Part shown: piece by piece, positions 47,170 through 55,962 of the stretch
Position numbering within the stretch: position 1 is the stretch's first letter
Layout of the letters: the number at the start of each line of letters is the position of its first letter
Assembly: GCA_013112545.1 (NCBI GenBank)
Contig: JABFGJ010000006.1
Span: 1 to 64,000 of the forward strand
Length of the DNA: 64,000 nt
Source of the DNA: Bacteroidota bacterium
GTDB lineage: Bacteria; Bacteroidota; Bacteroidia; Flavobacteriales_E; Vicingaceae
Reading direction: 5' to 3'
Position numbers and translations under genes: made by a program
The notes under the pieces: generated by a model
The model's input: the letters and a program-made list of their open reading frames with translations, nothing else
The model's database searches: none
What the model was told of the DNA's origin: nothing

Positions 47170-47189
47170 TTAAATCAAGTTTCACCCCT

Positions 47190-49169
47190 TTAATAAGCCA
47201 ACAATTCATCCATACAAGCTTTCAATTCTGAACTCGCTAAATAACTCGCTTCTAATTCATTGATAAAAGGAATTGGCGTATCTAAAGAACCTAATCTTTT
47301 GACAGGGGCATCTAAAGATTCAAAGCAATTTTCATTAATTAATGAAGCTATCTCGCCTCCTATTCCACCAAATTGATTGTCTTCATGCAATACCAATACT
47401 TTTCCAGTTTTCCGAACTGACTTGTAAATGCTTTCGGTATCTATAGGAACTAAAGTTCTTAAATCCAAAACATCAGCATCTATGCCTTCAGCTTCTACTA
47501 ATTTTTTAGCCCAATGCACACCCATTCCGTAAGTAATAATGGAAACTCTGTTGCCTTCGCAAACTAAATTAGCTACTCCAAAAGGAATGGTATAATAATC
47601 TTCAGAAACATCCTCGTGCGTACTTCTATAAAGTGCTTTATGCTCAAAGAACATGACGGGGTTTGGATCTTCAAAGGCTGTTAGCAACAATCCTTTTGCA
47701 TCGGCAGGACTAGATGGATACACGACTTTTAATCCTGGAACGTGAGTAAACCAAGCTTCATTACTTTGTGAATGAAAAGGACCAGCTGCCACGCCAGCTC
47801 CTGTAGGCATACGTACCACCACGTCTGCATTTTGTCCCCAACGCCAATGAATCTTAGCTAAATTGTTAACAATCTGATTAAATCCTTCTGTAACAAAATC
47901 GGCGAACTGCATTTCCATCATGGATTTATGCCCATTAATAGATAGACCTAAAGCCGAACCAACGATGGCTGCTTCGCAAAGAGGTGTATTTCGAACTCTG
48001 CTTTTCCCGTATTTCTCAACCAAACCTTCGGTTGCTTTAAAAACACCTCCATATTCGGCAATATCTTGCCCCATTAAGACCAAATTAAAATGCTTTTGCA
48101 TGGCTAAATCTATCGCATTCGCAATGGAGTCAATCATGCGCATTTCTTTTTTATTGTCGCTAGCCGCAATTGCATCTAATTGAAATGGAGCGTATAAATC
48201 GGCTAGTTCAACTGCTCGATTAGCAATAATTTTTTCTTCTGCATAAGCCGTTTCTAAGCCTTGTTCGATCTCTTGTTTTATCATTTCTCTGATTTCGTAA
48301 ACCAGACCTTCATCTAAAACATTTGAAGCCAATAAATAATTTTCATAATTAACTACAGGATCTTTTTGAGACCAGTAATCAAACAGTTCTTGAGGCACAT
48401 ATTTAACGCCAGAAGCTTCTTCATGCCCTCTCATTCTAAAGGTAATACACTCTAGTAAGATGGGTCTAGGAAATTGAGCAATAGAATCTCTCAATTCACT
48501 CACTTTTTGGAAAACGTCGATGATGTTATTTCCATCAATCTGATGAGCTTCCATGCCATAGCCAATTCCTTTATCTATAAATTGCTTGCATCTAAATTGT
48601 TCGGATGAGGGTGTAGAAAGTCCGTAACCATTATTTTCGATGATAAAAATTACCGGTAAATTCCAAACGGCTGCAACGTTTAATGATTCGTGAAAATCGC
48701 CCTGGCTTGTCGCTCCATCACCGGTAAAGGCCAGAACAGCTTTTTGATTATCTTTCAATACATTACCCAATGCAATTCCGTCGGCAACACCTAATTGTGA
48801 TCCCAAGTGAGAAATCATTCCTACGATATTTTCTTCTTTCGAACCAAAATGAAAAGAACGATCTCTACCTTTGGTATATCCAGATGCTTTACCTTGAAAT
48901 TGTGCAAACAAACGATTCAAAGGCATGTTACGACTAGTGAAAACACCTAAATTTCGGTGCATTGGCAAAACGTATTCGTCGTGGTGCATGGCTAATGTGC
49001 TGCCAACAGAAATGGCCTCTTGACCGATTCCAGAAAACCATTTCGATATTTTACCCTGACGCAATAAAATTAGCATCTTCTCCTCTATCATTCGCGGTTT
49101 CAGAATTCCTTTGTACAAGCCAATTAACTCTTCGTTACTTAAATTTCCGCGATTAAAAACCAAACTCAT
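47190..49169 (-). CDS. 2-oxoacid dehydrogenase E1, alpha-beta fusion
   Basis: A 659-aa thiamine-diphosphate enzyme that joins the alpha subunit (about residues 1-310) and beta subunit (about 335-659) that are separate in most bacteria. The ThDP motif is GDGATSQGDFHESLNVAAVW followed by ENNGYGLSTP. The beta part has GQDIAEYGGVFKATEGLVEKYG and FGGIGGEI. Fused E1 of this type is widespread in Bacteroidota and serves branched-chain or pyruvate-type dehydrogenase complexes. Lipoyl transacylase genes are not adjacent; lpdA is about 4 kb away. A minus-strand TACTTTTG lies at 49206-49199. Confidence 0.88.
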   Translation of the reverse strand: MSLVFNRGNLSNEELIGLYKGILKPRMIEEKMLILLRQGKISKWFSGIGQEAISVGSTLAMHHDEYVLPMHRNLGVFTSRNMPLNRLFAQFQGKASGYTKGRDRSFHFGSKEENIVGMISHLGSQLGVADGIALGNVLKDNQKAVLAFTGDGATSQGDFHESLNVAAVWNLPVIFIIENNGYGLSTPSSEQFRCKQFIDKGIGYGMEAHQIDGNNIIDVFQKVSELRDSIAQFPRPILLECITFRMRGHEEASGVKYVPQELFDYWSQKDPVVNYENYLLASNVLDEGLVYEIREMIKQEIEQGLETAYAEEKIIANRAVELADLYAPFQLDAIAASDNKKEMRMIDSIANAIDLAMQKHFNLVLMGQDIAEYGGVFKATEGLVEKYGKSRVRNTPLCEAAIVGSALGLSINGHKSMMEMQFADFVTEGFNQIVNNLAKIHWRWGQNADVVVRMPTGAGVAAGPFHSQSNEAWFTHVPGLKVVYPSSPADAKGLLLTAFEDPNPVMFFEHKALYRSTHEDVSEDYYTIPFGVANLVCEGNRVSIITYGMGVHWAKKLVEAEGIDADVLDLRTLVPIDTESIYKSVRKTGKVLVLHEDNQFGGIGGEIASLINENCFESLDAPVKRLGSLDTPIPFINELEASYLASSELKACMDELLAY

Positions 49170-49198
49170 ATTTTCTTAGCTATTCCTTATTTTACAAG

Positions 49199-49206
49199 CA
49201 AAAGTA
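49199..49206 (-). promoter_or_regulatory. -7 element of the E1 fusion gene
   Basis: The minus strand reads TACTTTTG (forward CAAAAGTA), exact TAnnTTTG, about 30 nt before the ATG at 49169. No TTTG is at the -33 distance. Confidence 0.5.
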
Positions 49207-49254
49207 TCTGAAATTAATTAAGTTTGTAGTATCCTTAACCATATTTATTAACAG

Positions 49255-49410
49255 ATGGGAATTCAAGAAATTATAGTCGGAATAATCGTTGTTTTAGCAG
49301 TGGTTTATCTTATTCGATATTTTTATTTGCAAACCAAATCGCATAACTGTGATGACTGTGGCTTAATGAAGATGAAAAAAGAAGGTGATATAAAAAAGTC
49401 GAAATCCTAA
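49255..49410 (+). CDS. Small Cys-containing membrane protein (FeoB-associated type)
   Basis: A 51-aa protein with one membrane helix (IIVGIIVVLAVVYLIRYFY) and a short basic tail carrying CDDCG. It resembles the 'FeoB-associated Cys-rich membrane protein' group of Bacteroidota in size, helix start and Cys spacing. No feoB gene is nearby, so the link to iron is only by resemblance. ATG 49255 is the only start; the gene is divergent to the E1 fusion. Confidence 0.6.
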   Translation: MGIQEIIVGIIVVLAVVYLIRYFYLQTKSHNCDDCGLMKMKKEGDIKKSKS

Positions 49411-49447
49411 ATTGAACTTTCTTATTCATCGCTCAAAATAAATACCT

Positions 49448-51313
49448 TTGGCAACCGTGAAAGGGACTCTTCAATTATATCGTTCGTTTTTTTTTAAAAT
49501 TGGAATAGCTGCCCTTATTTTCTCGCTATGCAGAATTCTCTTTTACAGCTTTAATCTATCCTATTTTGGAAATTTAGAGTTGGTCAGCCTAATTGGCGGA
49601 ATTCGTTTCGACTTAATGACTATTACGATAGTTTACGCTCCATTCATTATTGCCTATTTTTTTCTTTATAATCGAAAATCAACATTATTAAAAATACTGT
49701 TTCATTTTTCAAATAGCATTTCAATCCTCACCAACTGCATCGATTTTGAATATTATAAATTCACATTAAAACGCACCACTTCCGATTTGTTCACCACTAG
49801 TGGAATTGGTTCAGATATCTTAAAGTTGCTCCCACAATTTATCATTGATTTCTGGTATCTGGTAATCATTATAGCAGTTTTAATTGCACTTTCTGAATTT
49901 TTATACCGCAAAACGGAAAACCAAGATTTCACTAAAATATCTATTGGCAATTATTTAGTATTTCTAATTCCTATGCTTGCTTTGTTAGTTGTTGGCTTTA
50001 GAGGGGGAATTCAATTAAGGCCATTAAGTGTGTTATATGCTAGTAAATATGCGAGTGCACAAAATGTACCCATCGTATTAAATACACCTTTTACTCTGCT
50101 AAAATCAGCTTATAAGGAAGACTTAAAACCATTGGATTATTACTCAAATTCTGACTTGGAGTCCATTTACACACCCTTACAATATTTTGAAGGAGATAGC
50201 ATTCCCAAAAGAACAAACGTTGTCTTAATTGTCTTAGAAAGTTTTTCGAAAGAATACATAGGCTATTACAATAATGGCAAAGGATACACTCCTTTTTTGG
50301 ACTCCTTAATTACGCAATCGCTCAGTTTTGAACAAGCTTATGCCAATGGCAAAAAATCTATAGAAGCCTTGCCAGCTTTATTATCAGGAATACCAACTTT
50401 AATGAATTCCGCATATATTTCGAGTAAATACGCTAGTAATCAGATTTCTAGTATCGCCAATGAATTGGATCAACGAGGCTATCAAACTAGTTTTTATCAT
50501 GGCGGAACTAACGGAACAATGGGTTTTAATGCTTACAGCCAAATGGCAGGAATAAAAAAATACATTGGATTAAATGAATATCCTAACGAAGGGGATTACG
50601 ATGGAAATTGGGGCATTTTTGACGAGCCCTTCTTACAGTTTTGTGTCGAAGATTTAGACCAAACAGCAACGCCGTTTTTCGCAACAATTTTCACTTTATC
50701 GTCTCACCATCCGTATAAAGTACCAGATAAATACGCCAATAAATTCCCAAAAGGTGAACTGCCTATCTTACAAAGTGTAGCTTATGCAGATTATGCCTTG
50801 AAGCGCTTTTTTGAATCAGCTAAAAAAGAATCTTGGTTTGATGAAACTTTATTTATCCTAACAGCCGATCACACCTCTCAAAATCAAATTCCAAAATATG
50901 GAACTCGCACAGGTATTTATGAAATTCCGCTCTTGTTTTACAGTCCGAAATACCTACCTGCAAAAGTTAGCCAACGTATAAGTCAACAAGCAGATATTTT
51001 TCCTTCAATTCTAGATTTTATGGGTTATGAAGCAAACATAAACACCTTTGGAAATTCCGTGTTTGATTCTACCAAAACTGGATTTGCAATCAATTACCTC
51101 AACGAAACCTATCAATTTATTCAAGGTGATTACGCGCTTCAGCATGACGGAAAAAAAATAATTGCATTGTATGATCTAAAAAGCGACAGTTTGCAAACTG
51201 ATAATCTAAAAGACATCGAATTAGCCAAAAGTCAAGCTTTAGAAAAGAAATTCTTAGCTATCTTGCAACAGTATAATAATCGTATGATTAAGAATCAATT
51301 AATTGCAGAATAA
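49448..51313 (+). CDS. LTA-synthase-family sulfatase-fold membrane enzyme
   Basis: A 621-aa protein with about five N-terminal membrane helices and an extracytoplasmic sulfatase-fold domain from about residue 250. It shows VVLIVLESFSKEYIGYY (metal Glu), the nucleophile region NGKKSIEALPALLSG, then TIFTLSSHHPY and TADHTSQ. This is the LtaS/phosphoglycerol-transferase type; in Gram-negatives such enzymes add phosphoglycerol or phosphoethanolamine to glycans. The start is TTG 49448; GTG 49457 is an alternative. It is followed after 8 nt by a lipid kinase, which fits recycling of diacylglycerol produced by this reaction. Confidence 0.85.
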   Translation: MATVKGTLQLYRSFFFKIGIAALIFSLCRILFYSFNLSYFGNLELVSLIGGIRFDLMTITIVYAPFIIAYFFLYNRKSTLLKILFHFSNSISILTNCIDFEYYKFTLKRTTSDLFTTSGIGSDILKLLPQFIIDFWYLVIIIAVLIALSEFLYRKTENQDFTKISIGNYLVFLIPMLALLVVGFRGGIQLRPLSVLYASKYASAQNVPIVLNTPFTLLKSAYKEDLKPLDYYSNSDLESIYTPLQYFEGDSIPKRTNVVLIVLESFSKEYIGYYNNGKGYTPFLDSLITQSLSFEQAYANGKKSIEALPALLSGIPTLMNSAYISSKYASNQISSIANELDQRGYQTSFYHGGTNGTMGFNAYSQMAGIKKYIGLNEYPNEGDYDGNWGIFDEPFLQFCVEDLDQTATPFFATIFTLSSHHPYKVPDKYANKFPKGELPILQSVAYADYALKRFFESAKKESWFDETLFILTADHTSQNQIPKYGTRTGIYEIPLLFYSPKYLPAKVSQRISQQADIFPSILDFMGYEANINTFGNSVFDSTKTGFAINYLNETYQFIQGDYALQHDGKKIIALYDLKSDSLQTDNLKDIELAKSQALEKKFLAILQQYNNRMIKNQLIAE

Positions 51314-51321
51314 ACTGTTTT

Positions 51322-52191
51322 ATGAAGCAGCAAAAAAAAATTGTATTTATCGTTAATCCTATTTCTGGTGACACTCAAAAGTTGAGAATTGTGGAACAAA
51401 TTCACGCTGTGTTAAACGATAAAATAGACTACGACATACAATATACCGAATACGCTAGGCATGCTATAGATTTAGCAAAAAAAGCCATACAAAATAAAGC
51501 AGATGCCGTAATTGCAGTTGGAGGAGATGGCACAGTCAACGAAGTTGGCAGTGCATTAATCAACAGTGAAGCTGCATTGGGAGTTGTTCCTTCTGGCTCT
51601 GGAAATGGTTTTGCAAGACATCTAAAAATCCCAATGGACATTAAAAGTGCTTTGCATCGAATCTTAGAATTCAATATCATTCAAATTGATACAGGCTCGG
51701 TCAATAGCAAACCATTTTTGGCAACAACTGGTACTGGTTTCGATTCGCATGTGGCACATAAATTTGCCGATTTTGGAAAACGTGGTATCCTATCTTACAT
51801 GCAAATTAGCACCAGTGAATACCTGAATTACAAAGCAAAAGACTATGAAATCTATGTTGATAATCAAAAAATTGAAAACAAAGCTTTTTTGATTGTCGTT
51901 GCCAACTCTTCTCAATATGGAAACAATGCCTGGATTGCACCCAATGCTTCCTTAACCGATGGTTTGTTTAATATAGGGATTTTAGAAAAATTTCCTGCTG
52001 CCCTTTTGCCAGATATCTTATTGCGGCTTTTTAATAAAACCATAGAAAAATCAAAATACTATCATTCAATAACTGGAAAAGAAGTCATTATTAAACAAGT
52101 TGACGATTATCACATTGATGGTGAACCCATGAAAGGTGGGCTTGATTTACATATACAAATGAATCCCAAATCATTAAATGTAATTTCTTGA
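51322..52191 (+). CDS. YegS/BmrU-type lipid kinase (diacylglycerol kinase family)
   Basis: A 289-aa cytosolic DAGK-catalytic protein: KIVFIVNPISGDTQK, GGDGTVNEVGSAL and PSGSGNGFARHLKIP, with a C-terminal beta-sandwich ending LDLHIQMNP. It phosphorylates a lipid such as diacylglycerol. Next to the LTA-synthase-like gene, it would return diacylglycerol left after phosphoglycerol transfer to phosphatidate; this coupling is known for LtaS/DgkB systems in Gram-positives and is inferred here. Confidence 0.88.
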   Translation: MKQQKKIVFIVNPISGDTQKLRIVEQIHAVLNDKIDYDIQYTEYARHAIDLAKKAIQNKADAVIAVGGDGTVNEVGSALINSEAALGVVPSGSGNGFARHLKIPMDIKSALHRILEFNIIQIDTGSVNSKPFLATTGTGFDSHVAHKFADFGKRGILSYMQISTSEYLNYKAKDYEIYVDNQKIENKAFLIVVANSSQYGNNAWIAPNASLTDGLFNIGILEKFPAALLPDILLRLFNKTIEKSKYYHSITGKEVIIKQVDDYHIDGEPMKGGLDLHIQMNPKSLNVIS

Positions 52192-53492
52192 TGATAAAGA
52201 ATTTAAGCAATACAAATCTATGGCTAGTTTTAATTGCTTTTACTTTATTAATCATTACTTCCAACATTAATTGGGGTGGCGAAAAATGGAAAGGCACTTT
52301 AGAAAGTGATGCTAAAGGATATTATGCATACAATCCTGCGATTTTCATTTATCATGATCTCAGTTTCAATTTTTTTACCCAATTGGACATGGAAAAATAT
52401 TATAACCAAGATATTTTTTCTGATTATCGATCTTTTTTAAATGAAGGTGTCGTCAATAAATACTATGCGGGTACTGCTATTGCTCAATCTCCATTCTTTT
52501 TAATTGCCCATTTTTTAAGCTCAATTTTAGGTCAGGATGCCGATGGTTATTCAAAAATCTACATGCAGCTGATTCACATCAGCGCTATATTTTATTTGAT
52601 TTTTGGTTTATACTTTTTAGGGAGAATTCTTAAAAAATACCAAATCGGCAATTGGCAAATTATTCTGTGTTTTTTAGCAGTTACTTTTGGTACCAATGCT
52701 TTTGTTTACACCATAGTAGAACCTATGATGTCTCACATTTATTCCTTTGCATTTATTTCATTATTCCTCTTTTTGTTATTGGAATTTATTCAGTTTCAAA
52801 AAAATATCCATTTATTATTAATTGGTTTTAGTTTAGGTATGATTATACTAATCAGGCCCATAAACGGATTGGTTTTTTTTAGTATTCCGCTTTTTGTAAC
52901 TTCGAAAAAGGAGTTCACTACACTTATAAATTCCATATTAAAAAAACGGTGGATTTTATTGTTATCTATTTTATGTGGTGGTATTATCATTTTTTTACAA
53001 TTCATTTTTTATAAAATCTCAACCAATCATTTTTTCATTTACAGCTATGCCGAAGAAGGATTTAATTTCTTAGACCCACAGATTTTCAATATTTTATGGA
53101 GTTATAAAAAAGGCTTATTTCTTTATACGCCCATCTATTTAATCTCCTTAAGCGGTTTGTTTTTCATCTTTAAAAAATCAAAATTTCAGGGTTTTGCATG
53201 GATACTTTTTTTCTCTCTCATCACTTATGTACTTTCCTCCTGGTGGATGTGGTTTTATGGCGGTAGTTTTTCTTCAAGGGTTTATTTAGATTACTTGCCT
53301 TACTTTATCATTTTACTTGGCATTAGTTTAAAAGAATTAAAACCAACAGCAATAAAAAAATCATTCGTTAGCCTCATTTTCGCCTTCATCTTTTTATGTC
53401 AAATTCAGTCTTATCAATACCGCTATTATATTTTGCATTATTCTGAAATGACCAAAGAAAAATATTGGGACATCTTTTTAAAAATAAAGTAA
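52191..53492 (+). CDS. Polytopic membrane protein, GT-C-like
   Basis: A 433-aa protein with about nine membrane helices and no large soluble domain. The first loop (WKGTLESDAKGYYAYNP) carries Glu-Ser-Asp at the position of the GT-C acidic motif. It starts with ATG 52191, which overlaps the kinase stop by 1 nt (TGATG); TTG 52188 is less likely. The three genes from 49448 form a tight run concerned with envelope glycans or lipids. The exact reaction is not predicted. Confidence 0.6.
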   Translation: MIKNLSNTNLWLVLIAFTLLIITSNINWGGEKWKGTLESDAKGYYAYNPAIFIYHDLSFNFFTQLDMEKYYNQDIFSDYRSFLNEGVVNKYYAGTAIAQSPFFLIAHFLSSILGQDADGYSKIYMQLIHISAIFYLIFGLYFLGRILKKYQIGNWQIILCFLAVTFGTNAFVYTIVEPMMSHIYSFAFISLFLFLLLEFIQFQKNIHLLLIGFSLGMIILIRPINGLVFFSIPLFVTSKKEFTTLINSILKKRWILLLSILCGGIIIFLQFIFYKISTNHFFIYSYAEEGFNFLDPQIFNILWSYKKGLFLYTPIYLISLSGLFFIFKKSKFQGFAWILFFSLITYVLSSWWMWFYGGSFSSRVYLDYLPYFIILLGISLKELKPTAIKKSFVSLIFAFIFLCQIQSYQYRYYILHYSEMTKEKYWDIFLKIK

Positions 53493-53610
53493 TCTATTTC
53501 GCAAATAAACTACTAACGAGTTTATCAAATTAAACTACTTTTTTTAGGGCTTTTTACTAACTTCGCAAACAATTAAAATACGATAATAATAAAATCAAAA
53601 TAGATATAGC

Positions 53611-54999
53611 ATGGATTATGATGTAATTGTTTTAGGTTCAGGACCTGGTGGATATGTAACCGCTATTCGTTCATCTCAATTGGGTTTAAAAACAGCAGTT
53701 GTAGAAAAAGAATCATTAGGTGGAGTTTGTTTAAATTGGGGTTGTATTCCAACCAAAGCTTTATTAAAAAGCGCCAATGTATTTGAATACGTGAAACATG
53801 CGGCTGATTATGGTATAGAAGTAAAAGATAGCAACATCAACTTTGACAACATAATAAAGCGAAGTCGAGATGTTGCAAATGGCATGAGTAATGGCGTTCA
53901 ATTTTTAATGAAAAAGAACAAAATTGATGTCATCATGGGAACTGGAAAAGTAAAACCAGGCAAAAAAATTGAAGTGACTGACGACAAAGGTGTGAAGAAA
54001 GAAATTTCTGCAAAACACATCATCATTGCTACTGGTGGACGCTCAAGAGTTTTGCCAAGCTTACCTCAAGATGGTAAAAAAATCATCGGTTATAGAGAAG
54101 CCATGACCTTAAAAACTATGCCTAAGAAAATGGTAGTTGTTGGTTCTGGAGCAATTGGAATTGAGTTTGCTTATTTTTACAATGCCATGGGTGTTGATGT
54201 TACTGTTGTTGAATACATGGCTAATATAGTGCCTGTTGAAGATGAAGACATCTCAAAACAATTGGGTAGAAGTTTAAAGAAATCAGGCATAAAAATAATG
54301 ACCGAAGCTGAAGTTACGAAAGTAGATACTTCGGGAGCAGCTTGCAAAGTTACCGTGAAAACTAAGAAAGGCGAAGAATCACTTGACTGCGATGTAGTAC
54401 TTTCTGCAGTTGGCGTAGTTGCAAACATCGAAAACATCGGATTAGAAGATGTTGGCATTGCAACAGATAAAGGTAAAATTATGGTAAACGATTTTTACGA
54501 GACGAATATTGCTGGTTATTATGCCATTGGAGATTGCGTTCCAGGTCAAGCTTTAGCACACGTTGCATCTGCGGAAGGAATTACTTGTGTTGAAAAAATT
54601 GCAGGACATCATCCTGAGCCAATAGATTACAATAACATTCCAGGATGTACTTATTGTTCTCCAGAAATTGCATCTGTAGGTTATACCGAAAAAGCTGCAA
54701 AAGAAGCTGGTTATGAATTGAAAATTGGAAAATTTCCTTTTTCTGCTTCAGGTAAAGCAAGTGCAGCAGGACATAAAGACGGTTTTGTAAAAGTAATTTA
54801 CGATGCAAAATACGGCGAATTGCTTGGCGCTCACATGATTGGTGCCAATGTTACTGAAATGATTGCAGAAATTGTAGTAGCTAGAAAATTAGAAACTACA
54901 GGTCATGAAATTTTGAAAGCAATACACCCACATCCTACCATGAGTGAAGCTGTTATGGAAGCAACTGCAGATGCTTATGGCGAGGTGATACACCTTTAA
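53611..54999 (+). CDS. lpdA: Dihydrolipoyl dehydrogenase
   Basis: A 462-aa flavoprotein: FAD motif VIVLGSGPGGYVTAI, redox disulfide GGVCLNWGCIPTK, NAD motif VVVGSGAIGIEFAYF and the C-terminal IHPHPTMSEAVMEA with the catalytic His-Glu. E3 of 2-oxoacid dehydrogenase complexes and of glycine cleavage. It is the likely partner of the fused E1 at 47190-49169. It is monocistronic with a strong terminator downstream. Confidence 0.95.
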   Translation: MDYDVIVLGSGPGGYVTAIRSSQLGLKTAVVEKESLGGVCLNWGCIPTKALLKSANVFEYVKHAADYGIEVKDSNINFDNIIKRSRDVANGMSNGVQFLMKKNKIDVIMGTGKVKPGKKIEVTDDKGVKKEISAKHIIIATGGRSRVLPSLPQDGKKIIGYREAMTLKTMPKKMVVVGSGAIGIEFAYFYNAMGVDVTVVEYMANIVPVEDEDISKQLGRSLKKSGIKIMTEAEVTKVDTSGAACKVTVKTKKGEESLDCDVVLSAVGVVANIENIGLEDVGIATDKGKIMVNDFYETNIAGYYAIGDCVPGQALAHVASAEGITCVEKIAGHHPEPIDYNNIPGCTYCSPEIASVGYTEKAAKEAGYELKIGKFPFSASGKASAAGHKDGFVKVIYDAKYGELLGAHMIGANVTEMIAEIVVARKLETTGHEILKAIHPHPTMSEAVMEATADAYGEVIHL

Positions 55000-55027
55000 A
55001 TTAGAATTGATTAATTTATAATTATTA

Positions 55028-55056
55028 ATGCCGAATAGTTTTAAATTATTCGGCAT
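55028..55056 (+). terminator. Terminator of lpdA
   Basis: atgccgaata (55028-55037) and tattcggcat (55047-55056) form a 10-bp perfect stem with a 9-nt loop, followed by a T tract. It separates lpdA from mqnP and argues for the downstream ATG of mqnP at 55089. Confidence 0.85.
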
Positions 55057-55088
55057 TTTTGTTAAACAGAATCAGCTTTTTTAATTGC

Positions 55089-55958
55089 ATGAAAAACGCC
55101 CCCATTAAAAATTTTCTTTCCCTAGTAAAATTTAGCCATACTTTGTTCGCATTGCCTTTTGCATTAATCGGATATTTTATAGCCATCAAATTCTCAGCAT
55201 ATCAATTTGATGGAATATTGTTGCTAAAAGTGGTATTGTGTATGGTCTTTGCCAGAAGTGCAGCCATGGCATTTAATCGCTACATCGACCGTGACATAGA
55301 CTCTTCGAATGAACGAACCGCTAATGTCCGTGAAATTCCCAATGGAAAAATTTCTCCTCGATCGGCTCTTATTTTTGTAATTGTCAACGCTATCTTGTTT
55401 GTTATAACAACATATTTTATCAACGACATTTGCTTCTACTTAAGTCCTGTTGCTTTAATAGCGATTTTAGGTTATAGCTTAACAAAAAGATTCACAGCAC
55501 TATGCCATTTAGTATTAGGCATCGGTTTGTCACTTGCTCCCATCGGAGCTTATTTGGCTGTTGTTGGTCAATTTGCTTGGCTTCCCATCTATTTTTCAAT
55601 TGCTGTATTATTTTGGGTTGCCGGATTCGACCTCATCTATTCTCTCCAAGATGAAGAGTTTGACCGAAAAATGAGTTTACATTCTTTGCCTGTTTTATTG
55701 GGCAGAAAAGGTGCTTTATTCTTATCTAAAGTGTTTCATTTGATTTCGGCAAGCTTTATCGTTCTTGCTACGTTAAATGCCGAAGGCAATTATCTATTTT
55801 GGATTGGCACCAGCCTTTTTATTTTGCTTTTAATTTATCAACACACTTTAGTAAAGTCAGATGATTTATCTAAAGTTAACCTCGCATTCTTTACTACAAA
55901 CGGAATCGCAAGCGTTATCTTTTCTATCTTTGTCATACTAAGTTTATATCTTTCCTAA
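55089..55958 (+). CDS. mqnP: UbiA-family prenyltransferase, menaquinone (MqnP)
   Basis: A 289-aa protein with about eight membrane helices and both UbiA aspartate motifs: NRYIDRDIDSSNERT and DLIYSLQDEEFDRK. It prenylates the naphthoate ring. With mqnB, mqnD and a UbiD-family decarboxylase in this window, the prenyltransferase of the futalosine menaquinone route is the best reading; a 4-hydroxybenzoate transferase is the alternative by sequence alone. The ATG at 55089 is used because the TTG at 55059 lies inside the terminator T tract. It is 4 nt from the PAP2 gene. Confidence 0.82.
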   Translation: MKNAPIKNFLSLVKFSHTLFALPFALIGYFIAIKFSAYQFDGILLLKVVLCMVFARSAAMAFNRYIDRDIDSSNERTANVREIPNGKISPRSALIFVIVNAILFVITTYFINDICFYLSPVALIAILGYSLTKRFTALCHLVLGIGLSLAPIGAYLAVVGQFAWLPIYFSIAVLFWVAGFDLIYSLQDEEFDRKMSLHSLPVLLGRKGALFLSKVFHLISASFIVLATLNAEGNYLFWIGTSLFILLLIYQHTLVKSDDLSKVNLAFFTTNGIASVIFSIFVILSLYLS

Positions 55959-55962
55959 ATAG

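Noticed and set aside
55057-55088. TTG start of mqnP inside the lpdA terminator
   Set aside because: The codon lies in the T tract of a strong terminator; ATG 55089 begins right before the first helix and is the normal start.
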